A stretch of DNA of 64,000 nucleotides, from the NCBI GenBank assembly GCA_033439295.1, contig JAVTLE010000008.1, positions 1,984,001 through 2,048,000 on the forward strand, read 5' to 3'. This stretch comes from Deuterostichococcus epilithicus. Its lineage: Eukaryota > Chlorophyta > Trebouxiophyceae > Prasiolales > Stichococcaceae. Shown here piece after piece: positions 10,971 to 22,518 of this stretch. The position numbers were made by a program, and so were the translations under genes. Each line of letters starts with the position of its first letter. The first letter of the stretch is position 1. The notes beneath the pieces were generated by a model that was not told the origin of the DNA, ran no database searches, and saw nothing but the letters and a program-made list of their open reading frames with translations.

Positions 10971-13900
10971 TCACCGGGTCGCCACTGAGCCGCTAAGCTG
11001 GAACGGTTGCAGCGGTCGGCGGACCGGGGTCTGGGCGCGCCGTACCGCCGGCTGCAGCCGCGTGATGACCTCCTTTGCATCCTGCCGCACAAGCCAGCCG
11101 GACATCAGAACGAGGCTCACAGGAATGTGAGCAGGCGCCCGTTGCATGCTGTGGTGGTTGCCGCCCCGCGCGCGGGGGGGAGGGGGAGGGGGGGGACCCC
11201 AGGACAACACGTTTCCAGACCTGCATGCTAGACCACTGGTGCTCCAGATCATCATGCGCCGCACACACGTCAAAACAGTCGAACGGCAGCACATCCGCAG
11301 GACTGCCCGCACCTCTGCATTGTGCAGGGCCCAGGGGGTGCGCAGCGGGCTGCCGACCGGGGTTGTGCACCCCGCGGTGTGCATGCCGGCAGGCGTCATC
11401 GGTGCATGCGACTCCCGCTGAGTGCTCGGGGTGCGCTGCGCCGCTGCTGCCGCCGCCGTTGCCTTCCCCGGGACCGGAGGAGGCGACTTGCCGCTCCGTC
11501 CACTGCTGACGGGCATGCCGTCGGCGCCTCGGGAGCGTGCTGGAGTCTGAACAGCGGGCCGAGGCTTCGACGCCGCCTGCGCCGCGGTCGGCTGCGGCGC
11601 CGCAGACAGGCCCCTCGCGGATGAAACGGCGGCGGAAGCCCGCTGCGGCATGCACACTTCCGCAGCTGAGGTTCCAGGACCTGCTGCTGCCCGACTGGCT
11701 GCCGCCGCCCCTGCTGCCGCTGTCGAGCCTGCCGCTCCTGTTGAGGCGCTGGCGCCTGCTGCTGCTGCCGCCCCTGGTGCGGGCGGGGCAGCCACCTCGG
11801 GCGCCGGGGGCCGCGCAACATGGGGCTGATCGTTTGCTGGATGGTTGCTTGCATTTGTTGCGTAGGTTGTATGCGCCGGCGTCTGGAAACCCAACTGGGA
11901 GGGCACGCCTGCGACCAGGCATTGAGAGTCGATTTGATGAAAATGCGCAGTGAGCTGGTCCTGCGAAGTTCCAATTCATTCCGGATGGGTCCACAGAGTC
12001 CGCCATTGTTGCCCCCGCATGACAGACGACACCTCTCTGGAAGGCAGCGCACTCGGTCCATCAGCACCCTGCACACTGACAAGCGACACTCTGCCAACAC
12101 AGGCATAATCCGTGCCCATTTGGCTGGAAACATCTGGCCGCGCACCCTGGCTGGACCCTGCGCCCGCCAGGCGGGCATTCGCCTGCGGCGGCGAGCTGAT
12201 TGCGCCGGGCGCGCTGTGTGAGCGGGCACCCAGCCCGGACTGTGCGTGCCCCGGCTGCAGCCGACAGGCGATGCTGGCCCTGGCATTCACCTGCAGGGCG
12301 AGATGTTGGCTCAGACACTCTCAAGAGGGTGTCCTGCTGCTGCGCGCTGTCTGCCCCACGCTCAAGCGGAGCTTGCTGCCGGGGCAGCCGCTGGCAGCTT
12401 GCAGATGGTCGTTACCGCTTGATGACATGCAGAACAGTTTTCATGGTGACAGACGAGGCCACAGTGTGCGGCACCCTCGGAGCAGGGTCCTGCCTGTAGG
12501 AAGGTGCGCGGGGAGGCGTTCTGTTTAGCGGCGTCTGTATGGAAGAACTCATTGAACACCTGCATGTCATGATGGGTCGCAGTCGCCTTAGGTTCGCTTT
12601 ATGCCAGGCAGTCAGGCAACTGGTAGGTGCTTGCCATGCGCTCAATGCTCAGAGACGCATCCGCATAAGGGTTCCAGACCGGCACTCCACAGCGCAGTGC
12701 CTCACCACATAGTTGTTGATCTGAGGCTGGTAGGCGACCAGACCTGCATGGCATGGATGGCTCACAGCATCAGCGTTCGCGGGCGCACATATGACAAGGA
12801 GCAATTGCAGGCGCACATATGACAGGCAACAGCAAAGAAGTCCTCCAGCGACTGTCAGTGGTTCGCGGTTCCACTGCCGCCTATCAGCTCACCATAGTGC
12901 TTTGCCAGAAAGGCCTTCAGCTTGGGCGATGGTCGGTCATACGCCAGCATGGCGGCGGTCTTGCCAGCGTCCCCCAAAAACGTCTGCGTGGAGCATCATA
13001 TGATAATATACGATAGCTGTGCCCGGCGGTGGCATCAGGTGCTCGGCCAATGAACCGCTGAACAATGAGCTCGTGCGTGAGGCTCATCGAGCCTGCTGTT
13101 TCGAGAAGCTGCGGAGGCTCCAGCATGGCCCAGCAGCCACTCCAAGCATGCTGGCTTTGGCAATCTCTGCAGGCAGCATGCTGCAAGCGCGAGGCATCAA
13201 CAAGCACTGATGCTGCAGACGATCACTGCTGCAGCGTAAAGTTGATCAAGCACAATATCACTGCACCTCCAGCAGGCTGCGGCCGATGCCAGAGCGCTGG
13301 CAACTCTCGTGCACGTAGAAATCCAGCACGCAGTCGGGGCTGGCCTCCAGGTACTTGTCGCAGCGCGGCGAGTGCAGGAACAGGCGCTTGCAGCCCACCT
13401 TCAGCCCGCCCAGCACCTGGGCCCTGCGTTTTGGGGCACAAATGTTCCGGTGGTGGAACATGCCGAGGGCTTGGAGCGGAAAACAACATCGTGCGACGAG
13501 CAGCTGGCGAAGCCAGTCGGAAGGCAGTCCATCCCTGGAAGGCATCAGCTGGGTGTCATGCTGGTGTGCGGCAGCGCGAAGGCCTCGTTCGAAATGCCTT
13601 GAGATGCAGGCACGCTGCAGAAACTCAGGCGTGCTGAGCTGTGGAGGTGCGACGCCTCACCTGGAGCCCCTGTCCACGGAAGCCAGGTACAGCGTGTGGC
13701 CATGGAGCCGGACCCTGGCGAGGTCTGTGACGGGCGCCGGCAGGCCCTGCGGCACAGCAAGGTGGGGTTTTTGCCTGCTGAGTTCCTTTAGCAACGGTCG
13801 AGCCACAAAATGCAATGCCGACGACAACAACCATGCACAGGAGGATCCATGACGCCCACTGCTGCCGTCTTCTTACTTGGGCTGCGATGTTCGCAAGACG

Positions 13901-14249
13901 GCTCAGGCACCTGTGCTGTGGCTGACAGGCGCCCGAAGACGTCGACGATGCCAGCAAGGTGCGCGATTTGAGGCCGCGCCAGCGCCCCTATGGAGGCGCT
14001 GTCCCAAACGCTGATCCGCACGCCACCTGGCGTCACCACAGCCTGCGCCTGCCAGGCATGACGACCGCCTGAGATGCGATGTACACCAGGAGCGGGACTG
14101 CTGTTGCAGTCCTCGCTCGATTGCCGCTTGCGTTGCAGCTCTTTGGCTTCGGCCAGCCCCAAACCCAGGTCGACAAACTTTCAGGGCAAGAAGGTATGAA
14201 GCTCCATTCGGTCTACCTGGTCAGGGAATTCGACGGAGTCAAATTCCAT
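10971..14249 (-). CDS. ATAT1: alpha-tubulin N-acetyltransferase (MEC-17/ATAT1 family)
   Basis: Ten exons: 14217-14249, 13911-14177, 13661-13746, 13267-13423, 12893-12983, 12706-12743, 12494-12559, 12033-12290, 11313-11960 and 10971-11081, giving 584 residues. It starts MEFDSVEFPD, like animal MEC-17. The GNAT-fold catalytic core shows LKVGCKRLFLH, CVLDFYVHES, the acetyl-CoA loop QRSGIGRSLLE, AYDRPSPKLKAFLAKHYG and YQPQINNYVVFNEFF. The enzyme acetylates Lys40 of alpha-tubulin in the microtubule lumen, classically in cilia. The remaining roughly 350 residues are disordered and Ala/Pro/Ser-rich. The core exons are secure. The exon 7 and 8 ends in the tail are less certain; exon 7 appears to use a GC donor. 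Confidence 0.88.
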
Positions 14250-14826
14250 GATGTGTACGGATGACGAGCCTGCCCGTGTGCAACCCGCGCTCAACGGTCG
14301 GCCTGTAGCCTGGTCGGGATCACACTTGCTCACAAGCTCACGACCCGTTGGCCGCAACTGTGCTACTGGTAGCGCAGCAGCTGACGAACATAGTTGATAT
14401 GCCGGTCGGATCCGAATCGGAGCTTTGATACAGCAAGTAAACGGGCAAAAACCGAGGTGTGGATTGCCTCGTCACGATGCCGCCCAATGCCAGAAGACTG
14501 AGCCTTGAAGAAGTTTACAAAGCCAAATCCCTCGCTGATGCATCAGAATCCGCTGCTAAGGGCCGGACTGGAACGTGCTTCCGAGGTACGCTTCTACCTC
14601 GGGCCATTCGCCCATTCGTCATCGCACCTGCCTCCAACCCTCGCGAGCACGTGCCCTGTGCCACAACCATGATGACAATCGTCTCCGCAGCCTTCCATTG
14701 AGTGCAGTGACATACAGCTTGCTCAGCATCGAGCACAGGCCAGGTCTGTTTCCTTGCATCTCCACCCCGCTCCTCCACCCCCGCTACAGAGCCAGCTGTG
14801 CCTTTGCGGCAGCGCAGGCGTGGGGC

Positions 14827-15161
14827 ATGTCGCTGCGGCGGACCTTTCGCCGTCTGACGCCTCTGCACTTCATCGTCGCGGCCGGGTGAGCGTACGGTGC
14901 CAGAGCACATCGCCATTAATGGTATACTCTCTGTTGCTGGGCGTCAGCGCCGCAAAACCCACCACCCGGCATCCAGGAGAGTGTGTCACGCGCAGGGTGG
15001 GTGTCGCCAGCGGGCAGTACATCTTTGCCGCACCCCTGCAGCGATACTGGGAGGAACAGCAAGTTGCACAGGGTCAGCCAGAAGTGCAGCCGCAACAGGG
15101 CAATCCCTCAGCTAGCAACGGTGAGTTGCTACCATCAGAGACAGAGCGACTCGGCGACTAG
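14827..15161 (+). CDS. single-pass membrane microprotein, unrecognised
   Basis: Exons 14827-14885 and 14996-15161 join in phase 2 to give 74 residues from an ATG at 14827. The protein begins MSLRRTFRRLTPLHF, with a basic N-terminus. It then has one hydrophobic segment (FIVAAGVGVASGQYIF), followed by APLQRYWEEQQ and a Gln/Pro/Ser-rich tail. The layout suggests a small inner-membrane protein of mitochondrion or plastid, but no family is recognised. An upstream exon from an ATG at 14477 (MPPNARRLSLEEVYKAKS) might extend the N-terminus. A good GTGAGT donor at 15120 could allow a spliced 3' end instead. Confidence 0.5.
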
Positions 15162-16250
15162 TTCAAGGGGTGCGCACGAGATGTTGAATCTCAACTGGAC
15201 CCGGAAAGCGTGCAAATGGCTGGAAACACAGTCCACCGTGGTCTGATTGCTTCGCGTCCCCAGAAGCAGCGACCTTGACTATGTGCATCAGGCTTATGCA
15301 GTTTGGAGCTTGGAGCCGATGCAGAATACGAGGCTGAAGGTGAATACGTGCTGGACATGTGTCTGCAGGCTAAACCCTCACCGCCGCTGGAATGCGACAC
15401 GGATGTCATTTGTGCTGTCATGGGCGGCATGTTTGAGCCGTCCGCACAATTTGTCAGGACGTTGCTGGAGTGACTGGTCTCGCGGCCGGAGCCCTGAGTG
15501 CAGCCGCTGCCTGCGCGACATGTCCCGCCGATGCCGTGCGCAGCAGATTAGCAGGTGATCTTGCGCCATGCCGTGCCGCCAGTGTTGTCGTGGTAATGTG
15601 CCGTGATCCGCCCTGCAGGGCAGCACTGGTGTGTCTGTACTGTGGCAACACTGGGCATCAGACCGCTGACATCCGGCAGAAGGCTGTTTATGATTTGCGT
15701 GCTTGACAAATCTGTTGAATGTGAGCTTTCATTTTCCAGGAGAACGGTCTTACCAGCTGCCGCTTGGTTGGCAAGCCTTTGACAATGCTCCTGCATCGAT
15801 CAGGCTTATCAGCTGATGATGGTCTCTGTTGCACCGCTTCCTGACCGCACGGCGGACGGCGGACGGCGCTTGGAGGGATGCTGAGCCGCGGCATGCGTGA
15901 GGACGGCCTCAGTGGAGGGCAACATGGAAGTCGCGAGTTGCTGTTAGGAGGGGAAGGCTAATACGCACCATGCTCGTGCGTTGATTTGCAGTTGCCTGGC
16001 AAATCTCTTGGGTCACTCAAACGGACTCTCAAAGTGGCTTGCCGATGAGTTTGTTGTAAGCTGCGAGCTTGTTACAATGTTGCGAGAAATCAACCACCGC
16101 GAATCAAATAGCACATCGGTCACCTACCGCGGCCATGCCTGCAGCTCTCGCCATACTGCAACAGTTGTGTAAGTCGACTGCTGCAGTCGTGCACCCGCGG
16201 GGGTCGTTCCTGGGGGGAAAGTCCGCCAGTTTGCACTGATCGCAGCCAGC
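15162..16250. other. poorly resolved stretch
   Basis: Apart from the carrier-like fragment listed separately, and a short reading frame around 15172-15290 (VESQLDPESVQMAG) that looks codon-like but cannot be linked, I find no supportable gene here. The last few hundred bases should include the MYB promoter. Confidence 0.35.
15308..15558 (+). CDS. possible mitochondrial-carrier-like fragment
   Basis: A codon-like frame (GADAEYEAEGEYVLDMCLQ) appears to splice, through a GC donor, to an exon at 15457-15558. That exon reads GVTGLAAGALSAAAACATCP then ADAVRSRL before a GTGATC donor. Small/hydrophobic residues followed by P-A-D-A-V-R match the Px[DE]xx[RK] signature of the mitochondrial carrier family. 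No second repeat, start or stop could be joined, so this may be a poorly modelled gene or a remnant. Confidence 0.3.
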
Positions 16251-17998
16251 ATGGCGGTGATGCTGGAGAGTCTGGACTCGGGAGAGCTCAGCAATGGATC
16301 GAAAATGCCGCGACGCAGCACCTGGACACCCGAGGTGAGCAACTGATCAGCCCCGTGTCGCAACATTGCCGATGGCGGTGCATGGTGCGCTCATCATTCG
16401 CGCAGGCATCTGCCACTCGACGCAAATATTCCTAATTCGCTATTTACAACATCTGCTTGTGCTCTGTGAGTGGCTCAGCGCTGCACCTGATGCACTTCGC
16501 TTAAGACCCCTCGGCACGTCGCACTGGATGGTGTCGTATGCACTTTCGCATTGATCTCTGCCGTGCAGGAGGACGCGCGGCTCATTCAGCTTGTGCAGGA
16601 GTTTGGGCCGTCGAATTGGTCGTCCATCGCCCAGGTGCTTGCCGTACGCCGAGGGGCTGGCAGACACATGACTCTTGTTGCATTGTGCACATGTCTTCAG
16701 TCGCATTCGGACTGTGCTTGCAGCAGCGCCTTCCCACGGTCGCATGCAAGATGCATCTTGATAGCTTCTGGAGCTTCTGACCTGTGCAATGTGTCACTGC
16801 GCACGACTAGATCCTCGGCGGCGAACCAATCCGCAACGGCAAAAGCTGCCGGTTGCGATGGTACAACCAGCTGGACCCCTCACTGCGAAAGGAGGGCTTC
16901 ACTTCCGAAGAGGTGGGTCTGGCAGCATACTTGGATCAATGGCAAATATGTGGTGCCGGCTGGGAAGGCTATTAGCGCCTCAAGGATTGACATTGCGCGC
17001 CTGAAAGCCGCCACTGCGCTGCAGGAGCGCGTCATCATCGAGAAGCACAGCGAGCTGGGCAACCGGTGGGCCAGCATCTCAAAGTTTCTGCCCGGCCGCA
17101 CGGACAACGCGATCAAGAACCACTGGAACGGGCACCTCCAGCGGCGGGTGGCCACGGCCGCAGCTAGTGGGCTCGCGCTAGCCAGGTGCGCCACAAAACA
17201 TTGCCGTTCATGGTGTCTGCCAATCGAGTCTGATCGTCTATCCACCAAAGCGGCGACTTCACGTGACCTGCACTTTGTGTACCCAATTGAAACATCGCTG
17301 CCTGCAGCTCCCGGCAGCAGCGCAGCCCGCCACAGTTGCGCACAGCGCAGCCCATGCCTGCGCCCTGGGCGGAGGCCCCCCGGCAGCGGCGTCGGGCCGG
17401 CAGCCAGCAGCGGCGGGAGGAACAGCAGCAACCGAAGGAGCAGGCGCACCTGCTGAGGCAGCCCAGGAGCAGCCCCCCGGCCCGCCACAGAGCCGGCAGC
17501 CCGCCGTCTGCCTTCCGCTCATCAGGCAGCCCGGCAGTAGGCGCGACCGGCGGAGGCCCCGCCTTCCTCAGCCAGCGGAAGCGGACCAGCACGCCGCGGC
17601 GGTGGTCTGCCTTTGAGGAGGTCGCAGAGGATCGAGGTGCCGGCGGGTGCGATCCGTCTGCGAAGCGGCTGCGACTGCTCGCCGAGGCGAGCCTGCGGCA
17701 CTGCTTGGCGGCGCCACACTTCGAGGCTGCGGCGGCAGCGGCGCCGGCACCGGCCCCACATGATGCGCCAGCAGCCACGGACAGCCGTCGGTGGGCAGCC
17801 CCAGCTGCTCCGGCGCCGCCGCCGCCGCCCCCGTCAGCAAAGGCAGCGGTAGAGGCACAGTTTGGTCCGGCAGACGACGCGGTGGCCGAGTCGCCAGGCT
17901 GCAACCTGTCCAGCAGCAACATGAGTGCCGGCGAGGACTGCAGCACCGAGGTCACCTTCTTCCGCCAACAGTGGGGCAGTGCTGTTGCTGCCAGCTGA
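16251..17998 (+). CDS. R2R3-MYB transcription factor
   Basis: Five exons: 16251-16334, 16569-16643, 16811-16912, 17025-17185 and 17308-17998, giving 370 residues from an ATG at 16251. The R2 repeat spans [24 protein letters not shown] and [14 protein letters not shown]. The R3 repeat contains [20 protein letters not shown] then [10 protein letters not shown]. The spaced tryptophans typical of MYB helices are present, with Phe replacing the first Trp of R3 (EGFTSEE), as is usual. The C-terminal region is Pro/Gln/Ala-rich and has no domain. It should be a nuclear DNA-binding regulator. The TGA at 17998 gives a complete frame. An alternative 3' exon at 18235-18511 is possible. Confidence 0.88.
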
Positions 17999-19645
17999 CG
18001 GGAGTGGGTCTGGGGGGAGGTTGGCCAACATACACCGAGCAAAATGCCAAGCAAAGGTCGAGCATCGGCCCAGCACCCTGTCACGCGGCTGGCCGCCGCA
18101 AGTGGTGCAGGCACATTTTTCTTGGCAAAGCGACTGCCTGCGCCTTGACGCTTGGACTTGCTGCCATCCCTCTGCAGCCCATTGACCTGATGTGCAACCT
18201 GTTGGCCTCATGTGCGGTGCTGCTGCTGTTCCAGGAGGCGCTGGCAGGTGGAAGGGAGCGCCTGCTGGGCAGCGGTGGCAGCATCCACAGCACCACCGCG
18301 GCGGAGGCGCGAGCATTTGCCCGCGGCTGGCAGCAGGCGCTGGCGGCAGTGGCCAACCTGGCCCCCGGTGCACTGTCGGGGCTCGTGGCCGATGGCGGCG
18401 AAGGCCCCCCTTGCCCGGCTGCGGCGACGGCGGCGGTGGCGCTGCCGCAGCAGCTGCGCGCCACGCTGCTGGCGGCCAAGCCGGGGCTAGGCGCGCCAAC
18501 AGCTGCTGCAGGTCGGTTGCTGAGCACCCGACCCGCCTTCTTTCGGCCGTCAGGCAGCGCCAGGTGCCTGTTGTGCTGACCCGGCGACACTGTGCCACTC
18601 GTGGCGTCGGGCATCATGACACAACTGAGGGGAATGCACCATTAGTCATGTCTGCCTGGCCTTCAACGATGTCGCTGATTTCTGCGCAGGAAACAGTGGC
18701 GGCAATCCGCCTCAATGAAATGTAACACTGGCAAGACGGTGCGGGCAACTCAAATTCGTTGGGATTGCTTCTCGCGGCGGCCGCAAATGAAGTTCCCTAA
18801 AACCAATTGTAGTTTTTGAAATGGTCTCGTCATTTGCTTCCGTCCCATGTAAGCTGTGTTCCTAGTTTCGCTGCCGCATTGTACCTATTGAGCTCATACA
18901 TCAGACGCTTGCGGCCCATTTCGAAAGTTTGCGCAAAAACCAAGTTGAAAACTGTTATTTATGAGACCTCGGCAATTGAATTGGACAGAACTTGCGCGGC
19001 CGCGCAAAGTACGGTCAGAATGGAAATCCGGATCGACCCCGATCGACGACAACAGTCACGTCCCTCTGGTTGAGCCCTAGCCCAGAGCACGGGCGGAACA
19101 CAAAGCAGAACCGCATGCATTGCTGCTGGTGTCTGCGCCAAAACCACTCCCCCGCAAACTCATCCCCAACATTGTTCTTGCCCCGCCATGCACAGGACCG
19201 TGCCACTGAAATGGTGTTCCCAGGTCTAAATACTCACGTGAGCAAGACGCCGCGATGCGCTGATTTGAAAACCACACCTGCGCATTGCTCTCCTGGAACC
19301 GCGGTGCCGGAGGTTTCCCAAGCCTTCCCTGCCACCCTATGGCAAGGGCGGCACGTCGTGGGCGTCGCTTGCACCACCCTCGTCATGTGTGTTTATGCCT
19401 CGTTGTCTTGAGAGCAGCCGCCTGCGGCGCCCACCCTCCTTGAAGCGGCTAGCACCAGCGCTCGCGCAGCAGGCTGGCGCCGCGCCGCAGCCCGGCNCCG
19501 CGCCGCAGCCCGCTGCACATGCGTCCCGTCTGTCGTTGTATGTGTCACGGGCGGCGCCGGTGCCGGCACACGCTGGCGCCGCCGCTTCCCCCGCCGCCGC
19601 CGCCGCCTAGGCTTACAGCCTCCAGCGCGACTGGCCGCACATGCA
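17999..19645. other. intergenic with one candidate exon and an ambiguous base
   Basis: The only exon-like element is 18235-18511 (+), listed separately. From about 18600 to 19400 I see nothing supportable. A single N occurs at 19497 within a duplicated GC-rich 16-mer. Confidence 0.45.
18235..18511 (+). other. candidate alternative 3' exon of the MYB gene
   Basis: An acceptor (ctgctgctgttccag) precedes an open frame, EALAGGRERLLGSGGS...; a CAG|GTCGGT donor follows. The Ala/Gly-rich coding composition resembles the MYB tail. It would need a donor inside exon 5, before the TGA at 17998, to be included. Confidence 0.3.
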
Positions 19646-22426
19646 TCAAAGGCCAAAACCGCCGGCATCGCCGAATGCCACGCCGGCAGCCGCCGCCAGC
19701 GCCTCCACCGCGCCAGACGCGTCCGCATCGAATCCGCGGCCAGCCTCCAGGTCGCCAGGCAGCTTGGTGAAGTCCAGCGGACTGGGCGGTTTGGGCTCCT
19801 CCGCAGCGGCAGCGGCAGCCGCCGCGCCGTTGTCCTCGCCGACGTTGGCCGGGCTGCCACCGGCGCCGCGGCCGGCGTCGGCGCTGCTGCTGCGGCCGCC
19901 GACTAACGCCGCGCCATCGCGCTGCGGCAGCGGGTTCCACTTGGGGGTGGCGACGGCAGCGCCGGCGGCGGGCACGGCGGGCTCCGGGCCGCCACACGAT
20001 TCCACCAGGCGCGCGGCATCAGTGCCTGCGTTCGGGCTCCATGTTTGAGCCTATATTCAGAGCCTGCGACACGACTGCACCAGCATTGCTCTGCTGAGCA
20101 ATGCTGAGCGCCTGCCGCGAGCGTCCATCGGACAGCATCAAGCATGACAAAAGCAGCACCCAGCCTGTTTAGGTCGCCATCATTGACACTGCTATGTGCC
20201 TCCAGAGGAACACACCTGCCATGCCCGCCTTGGTCATGAGGTCCGCTGCGCTGCTGTAGATGTCCACGTATTCCTGCAGCGGCACGCTGGCCGCCGCCGC
20301 CGCCGCCGCCGCGGCGCGCTGCTGGCCCTCCAGGAAGCGAATGGCCGCCGCATTCTGGTTGAATACCGGCGGCCGGGTGACCGCTGCGGCGGCGGCAGCC
20401 TTCATGGAGCCCCACAGCAGGTTAGTGCCGCCGTTAGCCAGGGTGTTGCCGCCGGGCCCGCTGCCGGCGGCTCCACCCCCCTCGCCGGGGTACCGCGGCT
20501 GCGGCGACAGCACCCGCGAGTCGAAGCCGCCAGGGCCGGCTGCGCCGCCGGCGGTGTCACAGGCGCTGGAGCGTGGCACGGGGAAGGGCAGCGACCACGG
20601 CTGCTGCTGCTGCTGCTGCTGCAACAGTGCACCAACATGGTCGACGACCGCTGGCGGCGTGCCACGCAGGCCCATCGCGGCGGTCACCTGCGCGGCCGCG
20701 GCGGCGAGGCCGCCAGGCCCTGCGCTGGTGCCTGCGTAGGTGGCGCTGCTGTACTGCTGCAGCGCGGACTGGCTGCCCGGCGGCGGCAGGCTGAAGGAGC
20801 GGGCGGAGAAGGAGGCCGCTGGCCGGGCGGCGTTGCCGCCGCCGCCAAGGCCCCCCTGGTGCAGCACGTCGAAGTCGGAGGAGCCTTTGGACTCCATGCG
20901 CTGCGGCATCGCCGCCTGCGCCGCCTGCGGTGGGGTGCAACAGTGCGAATTAGCTCCTCCCAGGCCGCCGAAGCTGGAGCAAGCGGATGGCTGCCTTACG
21001 GAACTGCCTTCAGCAGTGTAGTGCCGAGTCGTGCGACAACGCTGGGCGTCAGCATGCGGCCACATCCATTGCAGCTGCACAAACGACAACACACGCATCA
21101 GTGCAAGTGGGGCGTCCAGACGCCAGCACTGTGAAAACCGTCGCATGGAGCTGTTTGTTATGACCTGCAGCAGCGACGGGTCGTAGTGGCCCATGCCGTG
21201 GTCCTGCTGCGTCAGCAGGCCGAAGGGCTGGAAGCGTGGCAGCGGCTCCGAGGCGCGCCGCTCCATCGTCGCGCCCGGCCGCAGGTGTGACCACGCCTGC
21301 GCGTACGCCGTCTGAAACTGCAGCTGCGACTGGTAGTCGCCGTAGTTGGCCTGCGGGCATTAGAAAGGGCATTGGCAAAGGGATGGAACGTGAGAACATG
21401 CATGAGGCAAAGGGCAGCAGGCAGGCGCGGCAAAGCGTGCACGGGGCAGACAGGGCGGGAGGGTGGTGAGGAGGTCGAGCCTTCAAGCTTTGGAGGTGTC
21501 ACAACTTGCCAACTTGAGAGCAGGTTGTATTAGTGTGCGAGACTGATTGGAACAGTTCGGAAAGCATCTGATGACATAAGGCGGGTGCGCGCTGATGTGG
21601 CGCGGCGGCAGTACCGCAGCAGCACGGCGGCTGCCCCTGAGCCCTCACCTCCGATGACGGAGGTGCACCCGAGGCGCCCCTGCCGCTGTAGCGTGACCCC
21701 TTGCGCGGGTCCCTGCGTGGCGGCAAGGGGCACAGCATGTGGGTGGTCTGTGTGTGCAGGCGGTACATGACATGCATCAGCATCAGGCCCACTCCTGCCC
21801 CGGAGTGGCCTGCACGCTCGATGCGGCTGTGCAGGCCCTCCAGGGGCCTGGACTGCAGTGCAGTGCTGGGTACGGACGCAGTGCCTGTCCTGTTTGAAAG
21901 GGACCGGTTGCACACAGGGGCGCCGCTTGGAGACCCCCACCTGCCGGGCGAGCCCATGTCGCCCTGCCAGAATGTGCCTGAGCTGGTGCCGGACGACATG
22001 CGGGGCATGCCGGACGATGCGCCGCTGCGCCGGCCGAAGTCCGAGTCGCCTCCGGAGTGTGACTTTGTCTGCAGGTGCACATGCCACGACTGAGGACAAG
22101 TCTCCCTGCAAGATTGGCACATCCAGCACGGTCGAGCGCCTCAGTGTCCGACCAGTGTTGCAGATCATGATGCGGCATCAGCCAGTGCGTGCCGGCCGAT
22201 GGCCTTGTGCACCACGGAAGATCAAGTTTCAGCTGGCATGCATTGTGGACCCTACCGTCTTCAGCCGCTTGGCGGCCTGCCGCGGCGCGGAGCGGCCGGC
22301 GGAGCAGCCGATGTGGTGCTTGCCCGGCTGCAGCGCCTCATGGCACTTGGGGCAGAAGGCCAGCTCCTTGCCATGGCCGCGCTCGCGACCACTTCCTCTT
22401 ACATCAGGGGACGCACGGCAGTGGAC
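19646..22426 (-). CDS. Ala/Gly/Gln-rich protein with Cys/His zinc-binding-type cluster; 5' end unresolved
   Basis: Six exons are supported: 22256-22426, 21941-22068, 21649-21712, 21165-21350, 20216-20924 and 19646-20025 (stop), about 546 residues without the start. The first visible exon has FCPKCHEALQPGKHHIGC followed by a basic stretch, APRQAAKRLK, which looks like a small zinc-binding module with a nuclear signal. The rest is low-complexity: Ser/Gly-rich, then FQTAYAQAWSHLRPGATM, poly-Ala, and a poly-Gln run encoded by a CAG repeat near 20604-20626. A conserved-looking helix, VPLQEYVDIYSSAADLM, precedes the last exon, which contains DAARLVESCGGPEPAV. The style is that of an algal transcriptional regulator, but I cannot name the family. 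Confidence 0.6.
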
Positions 22427-22518
22427 CTGTGCATCGGCACACCACAGCCCTGTTCAGTGCAGTGCAACAAACTCTGCTCGCTGTTGATATGTGGAAGACC
22501 TGTGCATCGACACACTGT
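22420..22518. repeat. duplicated acceptor region
   Basis: gacctgtgcatcggcacac at 22424-22442 recurs with one change at about 22497-22515. On the minus strand this is the acceptor and first bases of the 22256-22426 exon, copied into the upstream intron. Confidence 0.6.

Noticed and set aside
11160-11200. G-rich run as a possible G-quadruplex regulatory element
   Set aside because: It lies inside the last ATAT1 intron and looks like a simple G/C-rich intronic tract (a C-rich tract on the coding strand); nothing links it to regulation.
20196-21134. A 312-codon + strand frame opposite the Cys/His gene
   Set aside because: Antisense to a well-phased minus-strand exon of low-complexity codons; its composition is a mirror of the Ala/Gly/Gln codons.
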